Shown here: in pieces, positions 15,295-22,237 of the stretch
Position numbering within the stretch: the first letter of the stretch is position 1
Layout: each line of letters starts with the position of its first letter
DNA from: CAYSUS01 sp964434165
GTDB taxonomy: Bacteria; Planctomycetota; Planctomycetia; Pirellulales; Thermoguttaceae
Reading direction: 5' to 3'
NCBI GenBank assembly: GCA_964434165.1
Contig: CAYSUS010000061.1
Coordinates: 1 to 43,491, forward strand
Length of the DNA stretch: 43,491 nt
Program-made: the position numbers and the translations under genes
The notes under the pieces: model-generated
Told to the model about the DNA's origin: nothing
Database searches by the model: none
What the model saw: the letters and a program-made list of their open reading frames with translations, nothing else

Positions 15295-16395
15295 ATGCCC
15301 GAGACCATTCTCCAGTTCGGCACCGGCAAGTTCCTCCGTTGCTTCGTCGACCTGTTCGTTCATGAGACGAACGCGGCCCGCGGCGGCGACGATCGCGTGG
15401 TCGTCGTGCAATCGACCGGCGGCCGCCGGGCCGAGGCGATCAACCGGCAGCGGGGCCGCTTTCACGCCGCGATCCGCGGCCTTGCGGCCGGGGAGCGGGT
15501 CGACCGCCTCGTCGAGGTGCGAAGCGTCGGGCGCGCCTTGGAGGCCGACCGCCAATGGGAGGAAGTGCTTGAAGCGGCGCGCTCGCCGGCGCTTGCCGCG
15601 ATCGTCTCCAACGTGACCGAGGCCGGCTATGCGCTGGCGGACGCCGGACCGCCGGAGAAAGACCCGCCGCGGTCGTTTCCCGCCAAGCTCCTTGCCGTAC
15701 TCCGCGCGAGAAAGGAGGCCGGTCAGCCGGGCTTGGCGATCTTGCCGTGCGAGCTGCTCGACCGCAACGGGCGCCGGCTTCGCGCGCTCGTGCGCCAGGA
15801 GGCCGGGCGCCGCGGCATGACGGAGACGGCGACGGAAGACCTGCTCCGCGCCCAACACTGGCACGACACGCTGGTCGACCGGATTGTGGCCGCGCCCAAG
15901 GCGGACGACCCCTGGGCCGCGCGCGATCCGCTCGTGGCCGTGGCCGAGCCGTTCGCCCTGTGGCTTATCGAAGGCGATCTGGACGTGCCGTCACTGACCG
16001 CGCACGCGGCCGTGCAGCCCGTGGACGACGTGGGGCCCTTTGCCCTGCGCAAGGTGCGCGTTCTCAACGGCGCGCACACCGCGCTGGTGTCCAAGGCGCG
16101 GCCGCTGGGCATCCAGACGGTGCGCGAGGCCTTGGAGGACGAGCGCGTGCGCGGATGGCTGGAGCGGCTGCTCCTCGACGAGGTCGTGCCGGTGCTCGAG
16201 GGCCGATGCGACGACCCGGCCGGTTTCGCGCAAGATGCGCTGGAGCGGCTGGCCAACCCGTTTCTCGATCACCGCCTGGACGACATCGCGTTGCACCACG
16301 ACACCAAGGTCCAGACGCGGCTCCACCCCACGCTGGAGGAGTACCGCCGCCGCTACGGGCGCGCCCCGCGCCTGTTGGCGGAGGTCGCGACGTGA
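15295..16395 (+). CDS. Tagaturonate reductase-like dehydrogenase (mannitol dehydrogenase family)
   Basis: A 366-residue member of the long-chain mannitol dehydrogenase family, closest in motifs to tagaturonate reductase (altronate oxidoreductase), which interconverts D-tagaturonate and D-altronate with NAD in galacturonate breakdown. The N-terminus ILQFGTGKFLRCFVD is the nucleotide-binding start, ILPCELLDRNG is typical of the uronate branch, and the catalytic motif K253-V-R-V-L-N258-G-A-H261 fits the family's K-x4-N-x2-H. It is shorter than the roughly 480 residues of E. coli UxaB, lacking peripheral segments rather than the core. No good ribosome binding site precedes ATG 15295, so translational coupling to the flavoprotein gene is possible. 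A GHMP kinase gene follows after 97 bases. Fructuronate or mannonate specificity cannot be excluded. Confidence 0.8.
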   Translation: MPETILQFGTGKFLRCFVDLFVHETNAARGGDDRVVVVQSTGGRRAEAINRQRGRFHAAIRGLAAGERVDRLVEVRSVGRALEADRQWEEVLEAARSPALAAIVSNVTEAGYALADAGPPEKDPPRSFPAKLLAVLRARKEAGQPGLAILPCELLDRNGRRLRALVRQEAGRRGMTETATEDLLRAQHWHDTLVDRIVAAPKADDPWAARDPLVAVAEPFALWLIEGDLDVPSLTAHAAVQPVDDVGPFALRKVRVLNGAHTALVSKARPLGIQTVREALEDERVRGWLERLLLDEVVPVLEGRCDDPAGFAQDALERLANPFLDHRLDDIALHHDTKVQTRLHPTLEEYRRRYGRAPRLLAEVAT

Positions 16396-16492
16396 GGGGG
16401 CCCCGCGCCCTTGCGGGCTCGGGCGAAACGGGCTAGTCTGGCGCCACTTCCCTTGGCGCCCCTTCCAGATTCCAACCACCCAGGCCTGCGCC

Positions 16493-17545
16493 ATGCCTTC
16501 ACTCGAGAAACCCAGGCAGATCATTTCCAGCGTGGCCCCGATCCGCATCGCCGACTTCGGCGGCTGGACCGACACGTGGTTCGCCAGGTACGGGCGCGTG
16601 CTCAACGTGGCGGTGTACCCCTACGCCGAGGTGCAGATCCACGTGTTCCCCCGCGGCGACCGGCCGCCCGTGGCCATCAATGCGGAGAACTACGGCGAGC
16701 GGTACACGCTGGAGGCGGTGGGCGGCGTGTACGACCGCCACCCCCTGCTGGAGGCCGCCATCGAATACATGGGCGTGCCGCAGGACCTGGCCCTGGAGAT
16801 CACCATCTTCAGCGAGGCCCCGGCGGGCGGTTCGACCGGGACCAGCGCCGCGGTGAGCGTGGCCCTCATCGGGGCCCTCGACCGCCTCACGCCGGGCCGG
16901 CTCACCCCGCACGAGGCGGCGGCCGCCGCGCACCGCATCGAGACCGACATGCTCGGCCAGCAGTGCGGCGTGCAGGACCAACTGGCCAGCGCCTACGGCG
17001 GGATCAGCTTCATCGAGATCCTCGACTATCCCCGCTCGATCGTCAGCCCGATCACCCTGCCCAACAGCATCTGGTGGGAGCTGGAGCGGCGGCTTTCGCT
17101 CGTGTTTCTCGGCCAGTCGCACAGCTCGTCGAAGGTCCACGAGATGGTGATCCGCGAGCTGGAGGAGGCCGGTCCGCAGGCGGAGAAGCTCTCCGCCCTG
17201 CGCCAGACTCCCGTGGCCGCGAAGGACGCGCTTTACGCGGGCGACTTCGACGCGCTGGGCCGGGCCATGATCGACAACACCGAGGCCCAGATCCGGCTCC
17301 ATCCGAACCTAGTGAGTGAGAACCACCAGGCGGTGATCGACATCGCCCGGCGATTCGGCGCGGTGGGCTGGAAGGTGAACGGGGCCGGCGGCGACGGCGG
17401 GTCGGTCACCGTGCTCAGCGGCCCGGACACTGCCGAGAAACGGGCCATGCTCACCGTCATCAAGGACGAGTTGCCCCAGACGCAGAACCTCCCCATCTAC
17501 CTCAGCCGCTTCGGCCTGAGGGTGTGGGATTCTCCCGTGGGCTAG
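16493..17545 (+). CDS. GHMP-family sugar kinase
   Basis: A 350-residue kinase of the galactokinase/homoserine/mevalonate/phosphomevalonate superfamily. Motif 1 is RIADFGGWTDT (about 17-27), the sugar-binding loop. Motif 2, the ATP-binding loop, is PAGGSTGTSAAVSVALIGAL (about 109-128), a variant with GGSTGTSAA in place of the common GLGSSAA. Motif 3 is KVNGAGGDGGSVTVL (about 293-307). It resembles the group that contains D-glycero-D-manno-heptose 7-phosphate kinase and fucokinase-like enzymes, so the substrate is a sugar or sugar phosphate of unknown identity. ATG 16493 (MPSLEKPRQIISSVAPIRIADFGG) fits family length; the open frame upstream overlaps the dehydrogenase and is not coding. It ends the three-gene sugar/redox group. 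Confidence 0.87.
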   Translation: MPSLEKPRQIISSVAPIRIADFGGWTDTWFARYGRVLNVAVYPYAEVQIHVFPRGDRPPVAINAENYGERYTLEAVGGVYDRHPLLEAAIEYMGVPQDLALEITIFSEAPAGGSTGTSAAVSVALIGALDRLTPGRLTPHEAAAAAHRIETDMLGQQCGVQDQLASAYGGISFIEILDYPRSIVSPITLPNSIWWELERRLSLVFLGQSHSSSKVHEMVIRELEEAGPQAEKLSALRQTPVAAKDALYAGDFDALGRAMIDNTEAQIRLHPNLVSENHQAVIDIARRFGAVGWKVNGAGGDGGSVTVLSGPDTAEKRAMLTVIKDELPQTQNLPIYLSRFGLRVWDSPVG

Positions 17546-17690
17546 TGGCGGGTGCGAATGGCGCGCAGCCCGGGGGTTCGCGCTCCGGTGCCACTCTACG
17601 CCGTCAACCATCTTGCCGACCCCGCCGTCCAAGATCGTTAAGGGCGTTGCGTGCCACCCGCCCGCAATGGCCCAACACCGCGGACGGCGG
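17546..17690. repeat. Intergenic space with a dispersed repeat (copy 1 of the MVDGV repeat)
   Basis: Bases 17598-17627 (ACGCCGTCAACCATC..., 30 bases) recur in inverted orientation at 20424-20453 with one mismatch. Weaker similarity extends about 25 bases further at the 17580 side, including GGTGCCAC against GGTCCCAC. Read on the minus strand both copies encode a VG(K/T)MVDGV(E/G)W string, which marks a repeat rather than a gene. It lies between the convergent GHMP kinase and EamA genes. Confidence 0.65.
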
Positions 17691-18590
17691 TCATAGCACC
17701 AGCATGGCCACCCCGAGTGCCGAAACCGCCGCGCCCAGGGCGGCGCGCGGGCTGACGCGCTCGCGATAGACGAAGATCACCATGGGCAGGATGAGGACTG
17801 GCATGGTCGCCAGGATCGTGGCCACCACCCCGGCGTGGGCGTGGCGCACGGCGATCATGTACATGCCCACGCCGAGGAACGGGCCGACGAAGGCCCCCAG
17901 CGTCATCACGGCCATGGTGCGGGGCTGGCGCGCGGCTCGGCCCATGGCCGGCCACCGCCGCAAGAGCGTGACCAGCGTCACGTAGCCGATCAGCCCGCCT
18001 AGCACGCGGATGAACGTGGCCGCGAAGGCGTCGTACTCGCCGATCCCCTGCTTGGAAAGCACCAGGGCCAACGCGTGGCCGATCGCCGCCAGCACGGCCA
18101 GGAAGATGCCCAGCCCGTATTGCTGCGGGCGGATGTAGTGCAGCCGCCGCGACGTGTCGGGCTGCTCGAGCACGACCCACGCCACGCCGGCCAGGGTGAT
18201 CGCCATGGCCAGCCAATCCTGGCCCGCCAGCCGGTCGTCGAGGAGAACCCGCGATAGGAGCGTGGCCAGCGGCGGGCTGAGCGAGAGGATCAGAAGCGAC
18301 AGGCGCGGCCCGATGAGCAGGAACGCCTTGAACAGGAACAGGTCGGTGACGAAGAACCCCACGTAGCCGGACAGACCAAGGATCAGCCAGGTCTCGCGCG
18401 AGGCGTCGCTCGGGAAAGGCAGCCCGCGAGCCGCGTAGCCGTAGACGGCGAGGAACCCGCAGGTGATCACCAGTCGGATGAAGCTCACCGCCAGCGCGCC
18501 GGCGTGCTTGCCGGCCGAGGTCCAGGCCAGGGAGGAGAGCGTCCAGAGGAACGCCGTGGCGATAGCAGCCAGTTCACCGAGGTGGGGCAT
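17691..18590 (-). CDS. EamA/DMT-superfamily transporter
   Basis: A 299-residue integral membrane protein with about ten hydrophobic segments arranged as two EamA repeats (about residues 5-145 and 158-299). The end of the first repeat is visible as SLSPPLATLLSRVLLDDRLAGQDWLAMAITLAGVAWVVLE and the end of the second as LATMPVLILPMVIFVYRERVSPRAALGAAVSALGVAMLVL. Both carry the family's helix-loop-helix with a conserved acidic/basic pair before the last two helices. Members export or import small metabolites; no substrate can be assigned. ATG 18590 begins directly in the first helix. The sulfatase gene lies 204 bases upstream on the same strand, separated by a degenerate repeat and a double-dyad element, so it may have its own promoter. 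Confidence 0.92.
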   Translation of the reverse strand: MPHLGELAAIATAFLWTLSSLAWTSAGKHAGALAVSFIRLVITCGFLAVYGYAARGLPFPSDASRETWLILGLSGYVGFFVTDLFLFKAFLLIGPRLSLLILSLSPPLATLLSRVLLDDRLAGQDWLAMAITLAGVAWVVLEQPDTSRRLHYIRPQQYGLGIFLAVLAAIGHALALVLSKQGIGEYDAFAATFIRVLGGLIGYVTLVTLLRRWPAMGRAARQPRTMAVMTLGAFVGPFLGVGMYMIAVRHAHAGVVATILATMPVLILPMVIFVYRERVSPRAALGAAVSALGVAMLVL

Positions 18591-18598
18591 GGAGCGGG

Positions 18599-18680
18599 AA
18601 GCACGAAATCCGAATGTCGAAACCCGAAACGAATCCGAGATACGAAGCCCGCATGACCGAAACGGATCCGATCGGACTTC
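18599..18680. repeat. Degenerate CGAAAYCCGA-rich repeat stretch
   Basis: Short units recur irregularly: CGAAATCCGAA, CGAAACCCGAAACGAATCCGA, CGAAGCCCG, CCGAAACGG. An open frame through it gives a peptide (KPETNPRYEARMTETDP) of the kind produced by dispersed repeats, so it is not a gene. Similar arrays occur in planctomycete intergenic regions. Confidence 0.5.
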
Positions 18681-18736
18681 TAACGCATCGCGCCCTAAGC
18701 CCCAGTCCAGCGCGCCGTCGAGGTTTCACCCCGCCT

Positions 18737-18769
18737 AGACTTCCGGAGTCTCCAAGACTTCGGAAGTCT
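18737..18769. repeat. Dispersed double-dyad repeat, copy 2
   Basis: AGACTTCCGGAGTC, TCCAA, then GACTTCGGAAGTCT. One arm base differs from copy 1 (GGAG for GAAG). It sits 25 bases beyond the sulfatase stop codon and could fold as that gene's 3' hairpin, but on the minus strand no T-run follows. Confidence 0.85.
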
Positions 18770-18794
18770 TTGGGCGAAAGCCTGACGGCGCCAC

Positions 18795-20303
18795 CTACCG
18801 GATCTTCGGATCGGGCAGCTCCTTCTTCACGCCCTCGTCGATGGGCATCTCGTCCGGGTCGGCCCCCGTGGCCTTGAGCAGACGATCCAGCTCGGCCCGC
18901 AGCTCGGCCACCTTGTCGGCATGACGCGGGTCGTCGATCAGGTTGCGGGCCTCGTCCGGATCGCTGGGCAGGTGGAACAGGTCCGCCTTGTGGCGGTCCG
19001 GGCCGCCGTCGCCGTGCGGATAGCGCACGTACTTCCACTCGTCGGTGCGCACCGCGCGGACGTTGGGCGTGTAGGGGAACTGCTTCTCGTAGTTGTAATG
19101 GTAGAGGAAGCTCTTGCGCCAGCCCGGGTCGGGCTTGCCCATCGCCAGCTTCTTCCACGAGCGCCCGTGGGTCTTCTCCAGCGGCTCGGCGCCGCAGATG
19201 TCGAGGATGCTGGGGGCGAAGTCCACGGTGAGCGTCATCTGCTCGACCACGCGGGGCTCGTCCGGCGGCGTGAGGCCCGGATAGCGCACCACCAGCGGGA
19301 CGCGGATGCTCGGCTCGTGCGCGGTCCGTTTGTCGATCATCCCGTGCTCGCCGCCCAACAGGCCGTTGTCCGAGGTGAAGACGATCAGCGTGTCGTCGAG
19401 CAGCCCGGCCCCGTCGAGGAACTCGTAGAGCCGGCCCACGCTGTCGTCCACCGAGAGGATCGTGCCCCAGTACGCCCGGGTCATGGCGGCGAAGTCCTTG
19501 ACGGCCTCGCGCGAGCGGTCGGGCCACTTTTTGCGCCAGTCGAACAGCGGGCCGTAGATGCCGTGCCAGGTGTCGAGCCGCTCCTTGTACCACGGGTCGT
19601 TGTCGTCGAGCTGGAACGCGCTTCGCGGGTAGGGAATGTTCACGTGGTCGAAGGCATGCTCGTACTTGGGCTCGGGGAAGTAGAAGCTGTGCGGGGCCTT
19701 GTGCCCGAGCATCAGGGCCCAGGGCTTCCCCTCCTTGCGCTTCTTGAGCCAATCGACGGCCATGTCGGTGACGACAGTAGTGTAATACCCCTTCACCACG
19801 CGTCGTTCGCCGCCGTTAAAGCGGAACGTGGTGTCGAAGTACTTTCCCTGGCCCTTGTGCGTGACGAAGTAGTCGAACCCGCCGCGCACGTCGTCGTTCT
19901 CTTCGCCCATGTGGTACTTGCCCACGTAGGCCGTCTCGTAGCCGGCCTTCTGCAGGGCCTTGGGCCAAGTGGGCATGTCCTCGGGGTACTCGGTGAAGTT
20001 GTTCGACACGCCGTGGGCGTGGGCGTACAGCCCCGAAAGAATCGACGCCCGGCTCGGCGAGCAGAGCGACGTGGTGCAGAAGTGGTTGGGGAAGTAAACG
20101 CCCTCGTGCCCCAGCCGATCGATTTGCGGCGTGGCGATGGTCGACTCGGGGTTCAGGCTCACGCAGTCCCAGCGCTGGTCGTCAGTGAGGATGAACAGGA
20201 CGTTGGGGCGCTGGGCGGCGGCTCCTCGGGTGGGGGCGAGGACGCCCATACACCAACACGCCACAAGACCAAGAAAAATAGAACACAACAGGCGAGAGTT
20301 CAT
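18795..20303 (-). CDS. Secreted sulfatase (formylglycine-dependent, arylsulfatase family)
   Basis: A 502-residue type I sulfatase. The signature C81-S-P-S-R with following A-S-I-L-S-G carries the Cys converted to formylglycine. Metal ligands include D41-D42 in LFILTDDQRWD and the pair D-N in TLIVFTSDNGLLGGEHGM. The C-terminal subdomain is complete (RAVRTDEWKYVRYPHGDGG, DLFHLPSDPDEARNL). ATG 20303 (MNSRLLCSIFLGLVACWCMGVLAPTRGAAAQ) gives a signal peptide; a Cys-containing hydrophobic core makes a lipoprotein possible but no clear lipobox follows. The longer open frame upstream is not family-like. Substrate is unknown; with the GH106, GH127 and lyase genes nearby, a sulfated polysaccharide is likely. 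Confidence 0.95.
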   Translation of the reverse strand: MNSRLLCSIFLGLVACWCMGVLAPTRGAAAQRPNVLFILTDDQRWDCVSLNPESTIATPQIDRLGHEGVYFPNHFCTTSLCSPSRASILSGLYAHAHGVSNNFTEYPEDMPTWPKALQKAGYETAYVGKYHMGEENDDVRGGFDYFVTHKGQGKYFDTTFRFNGGERRVVKGYYTTVVTDMAVDWLKKRKEGKPWALMLGHKAPHSFYFPEPKYEHAFDHVNIPYPRSAFQLDDNDPWYKERLDTWHGIYGPLFDWRKKWPDRSREAVKDFAAMTRAYWGTILSVDDSVGRLYEFLDGAGLLDDTLIVFTSDNGLLGGEHGMIDKRTAHEPSIRVPLVVRYPGLTPPDEPRVVEQMTLTVDFAPSILDICGAEPLEKTHGRSWKKLAMGKPDPGWRKSFLYHYNYEKQFPYTPNVRAVRTDEWKYVRYPHGDGGPDRHKADLFHLPSDPDEARNLIDDPRHADKVAELRAELDRLLKATGADPDEMPIDEGVKKELPDPKIR

Positions 20304-20423
20304 CGCGGAGCTCCGTGATTGCTGGTGCGACTCGGGTGAAAGGTCCCGCGGTCGCCGCGTGCCCGCACTGGCCGACAGGCAGCCGATGGCACCTGACGCC
20401 GCCAAACACCGTGGACTGCGGCG

Positions 20424-20453
20424 CGGCGGGGTCGGCACGATGGTTGACGGCGT
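20424..20453. repeat. MVDGV dispersed repeat, copy 2 core
   Basis: This 30-base core is the reverse complement of 17598-17627 with one mismatch (CACGATGG against CAAGATGG). The two copies lie in opposite orientation and enclose the EamA and sulfatase genes. Confidence 0.75.
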
Positions 20454-20523
20454 GGGGTGGGACCCGACGCGCGGCACCCACCACCCTAGCACGCCCCGCC
20501 CGGCCGTGTCCACCCTGGCCGAG

Positions 20524-20562
20524 GCAACAAGAAACCCCTGCGGCGCGGGACGCCGGCAGGGG
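20524..20562 (-). terminator. Intrinsic terminator of the desulfoferrodoxin gene
   Basis: On the minus strand CCCCTGC pairs with GCAGGGG around an inner GGC/GCC stem, and TTTCTTGTT follows directly. It starts 46 bases after the stop codon of the desulfoferrodoxin gene, the right place and orientation for a rho-independent terminator. Confidence 0.65.
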
Positions 20563-20607
20563 CTCATCGGTTCGGATCAACAGGGATTCGCGCGAAGGGC
20601 CGTCGGG

Positions 20608-21075
20608 TCAGGCCTTCCACAGCCCGTGCAGGTTGCACTCGGCCCGGGCGGTGACCTTCTTGGCGTCGGTCATGAACGTGGCCTCGGGCGCGGCGCCGAC
20701 CTGGAGGAACTGGCGCATCACCTGGCCGTCGGCGATCAGCTCGATGAACGAGATGTAGTGGGCCTTGAGCATGGGGTGCGCGGTCTCGCCGACCTTCACC
20801 TTGTACCCGCCTTCGATCTTCTCGACGACCGGCACGTGCTTGACGGCCCCTTCGCCCTCGGTCTTCTCTTCCAGCAGCTTCATCGGCTTGCCGCAGTGCT
20901 GGAGCGAGGGCATGCCGGGTTCGAGGATCTCGATCACGGTGCCGCACTCCTCGCACTTCCAAACCTGCATCCGCTTCTCCGCGGCCTTCTCGGCGGCCGT
21001 CGCCGAGCCGGTCTGCCCGGCCAGAATCGCTCCCGCTCCAATGCCCGCCGTCGCCAGAAACTGTCGTCGTTGCAT
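20608..21075 (-). CDS. Tat-exported desulfoferrodoxin (superoxide reductase)
   Basis: A 155-residue desulfoferrodoxin. Superoxide reductases reduce superoxide to hydrogen peroxide at a mononuclear Fe(His)4Cys centre. All ligands of that centre are visible: H80 (KHVPVVEK), H100 (AHPM), H106 (HYISF), C147 and H150 (ECNLHGLW). Lys79 before H80 is kept. The N-terminal desulforedoxin-like centre I is altered: C41-x2-C44-x15-H60-C61, where the family has Cys at the position of H60. The protein begins MQRRQFLATAGIGAGAILAG, a Tat-type signal, so it should act outside the cytoplasm. ATG 21075 has AGAGGA seven bases upstream; the GTG just before it is a less likely start. A terminator follows. Confidence 0.92.
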   Translation of the reverse strand: MQRRQFLATAGIGAGAILAGQTGSATAAEKAAEKRMQVWKCEECGTVIEILEPGMPSLQHCGKPMKLLEEKTEGEGAVKHVPVVEKIEGGYKVKVGETAHPMLKAHYISFIELIADGQVMRQFLQVGAAPEATFMTDAKKVTARAECNLHGLWKA

Positions 21076-21417
21076 CACTCGGTCCTCTCGCTATCAAGGT
21101 GTGGTACATGAACGGATGACCGCGCGGCAGGGCGAATTCCGTTCCACGACTGCGCAGCCCGCGCGGCCGCGACACATCAGGGCTCCAACGGGCGCGATTA
21201 TGGGCGAGGCGGCGAGCGCATGACAACCCCCCGGCCCGAATAGGGGTGGAACACCGCCAGGATGTTGCGTTCGGTTGCGGCTGTGTTAGAGTGTGGTTCG
21301 GCCGCCGGCGCACCCCCATACGTGCATCTCGTTTAGCGGGCGGGCTTGCCCGCCGATTTGGTGGCCCGCGTATTCGCAGCCCGCCGCTTCCACGTCGACA
21401 ACAGCAAGGTTCCGACC
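21076..21417. other. 342-base divergent intergenic region
   Basis: It separates the desulfoferrodoxin (-) and DUF3365 (+) genes and must hold both promoters. A weak + candidate is TTGCGT (21265-21270), 16 bases, TAGAGT (21287-21292). A perfect hairpin, GGCGGGC-TT-GCCCGCC (21339-21354), lies 63 bases before the lipoprotein start and would form in its leader. Short ORFs here do not look like genes. Confidence 0.5.
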
Positions 21418-22050
21418 ATGAGAACCGGCAAACGGCTTCTGGCGATCCTCGCCGGCGCGATCCTGCTCATGCCCGGCTGCGGGGGGAACCAGGAGGATTC
21501 GGAGTCGCCTGCCGCGGGCGGCTGGCAGGCTCTCGAGCAGCCCCGGATGACCGCGGCCCAGCGGGCCCAGCGCGACCGGGCCTTGAGCGCGCGCGACGCC
21601 CTGTTCAAACGGCTCAAGGGCAGGCTGGTCGAGGTGATCGGCGCCGAGGGGCCCGAAAAGGCCATCTCGGTCTGCAAGTCCGAGGCCCCCGAGATTGCCC
21701 GGGACGTGGCCGAGAAGCAGGACGTGGCCATCGGGCGCACCTCGTTCCGGCTTCGCAACTCGAAAAACGAGCCGCCCGACTGGGCCTGGCCGTTCGTCGA
21801 GGAGCGGACCGATCACAACGTGTATCTGGCCTCCGAGGGCAGACTCGCGGCGCTGATCCCCATCCGCCTCGGCGCGGAGTGCGTGACTTGCCACGGGCCG
21901 CCTGAGAGCATCCCGCAGGAGGTGAAGGAGGCCCTCGCCGAGCAATACCCCGAGGACCAGGCCACCGGCTTCGAAGTGGACGCGCTGCGCGGGTGGTTCT
22001 GGGTCGAAGTCCCGGCCGGGGAGGAATCCCAGGCACCGCCGCGGAACTGA
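21418..22050 (+). CDS. DUF3365 (Tll0287-like) haem-binding lipoprotein
   Basis: A 210-residue protein. MRTGKRLLAILAGAILLMPGC is a lipoprotein-type signal ending at C21, with a non-ideal lipobox (M-P-G-C). Residues about 60-200 match the DUF3365 / Tll0287-like fold: a helix with VCKSEAPEIARDVAEKQDVAIGRTSFRLRNSKNEPPDWAWPFVE, then a c-type haem motif C155-V-T-C158-H159. Characterised relatives are periplasmic haem proteins proposed as redox sensors or donors. ATG 21418 was chosen because it starts the signal; the earlier in-frame ATG would add a non-signal stretch. It is divergent from the exported superoxide reductase, so the two may respond to the same oxidative condition, though nothing in the sequence proves it. 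Confidence 0.85.
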   Translation: MRTGKRLLAILAGAILLMPGCGGNQEDSESPAAGGWQALEQPRMTAAQRAQRDRALSARDALFKRLKGRLVEVIGAEGPEKAISVCKSEAPEIARDVAEKQDVAIGRTSFRLRNSKNEPPDWAWPFVEERTDHNVYLASEGRLAALIPIRLGAECVTCHGPPESIPQEVKEALAEQYPEDQATGFEVDALRGWFWVEVPAGEESQAPPRN

Positions 22051-22237
22051 GGATGGTGCAACACCTCAGCCGTTTGACAAGTTCGACCACAGATCACACG
22101 GATCAAGCGATGCCGGCATGATCGCTCTCCCCTTCTCAACTCATCCGTGCCATTCGTGGTTCGCTTGGTTCGGCTGAACAGACGCTGCCGCTTTACGTAT
22201 TCCGAATCTTGAGTCCCACCTCACGGAAAAACGCATC

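Larger units (their letters stand above)
20304..20607. other. 304-base intergenic region: terminator plus repeat copy
   Basis: No gene is seen. From the sulfatase side it holds an unremarkable upstream stretch, then the second copy of the MVDGV repeat (20424-20453 core, 29/30 identical to 17598-17627 inverted), a GC-rich GACCCGACGCGCGGCACCCACCACCC tract continuing the repeat, and the terminator of the desulfoferrodoxin gene (20524-20562). No clear promoter for the sulfatase was recognised. Confidence 0.6.

Noticed and set aside
18613..18877. Short open frame (MSKPETNPRYEARMTETDP...) between the EamA and sulfatase genes
   Set aside because: It is read through dispersed repeats (CGAAAYCCGA stretch and the double-dyad element) and overlaps the sulfatase end; no family match is apparent.
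21346..21417. Earlier ATG start (21346) for the DUF3365 lipoprotein
   Set aside because: The extra residues (MPADLVARVFAARRFHVDNSKVPT) lie over a hairpin and would bury the lipoprotein signal that starts at 21418.
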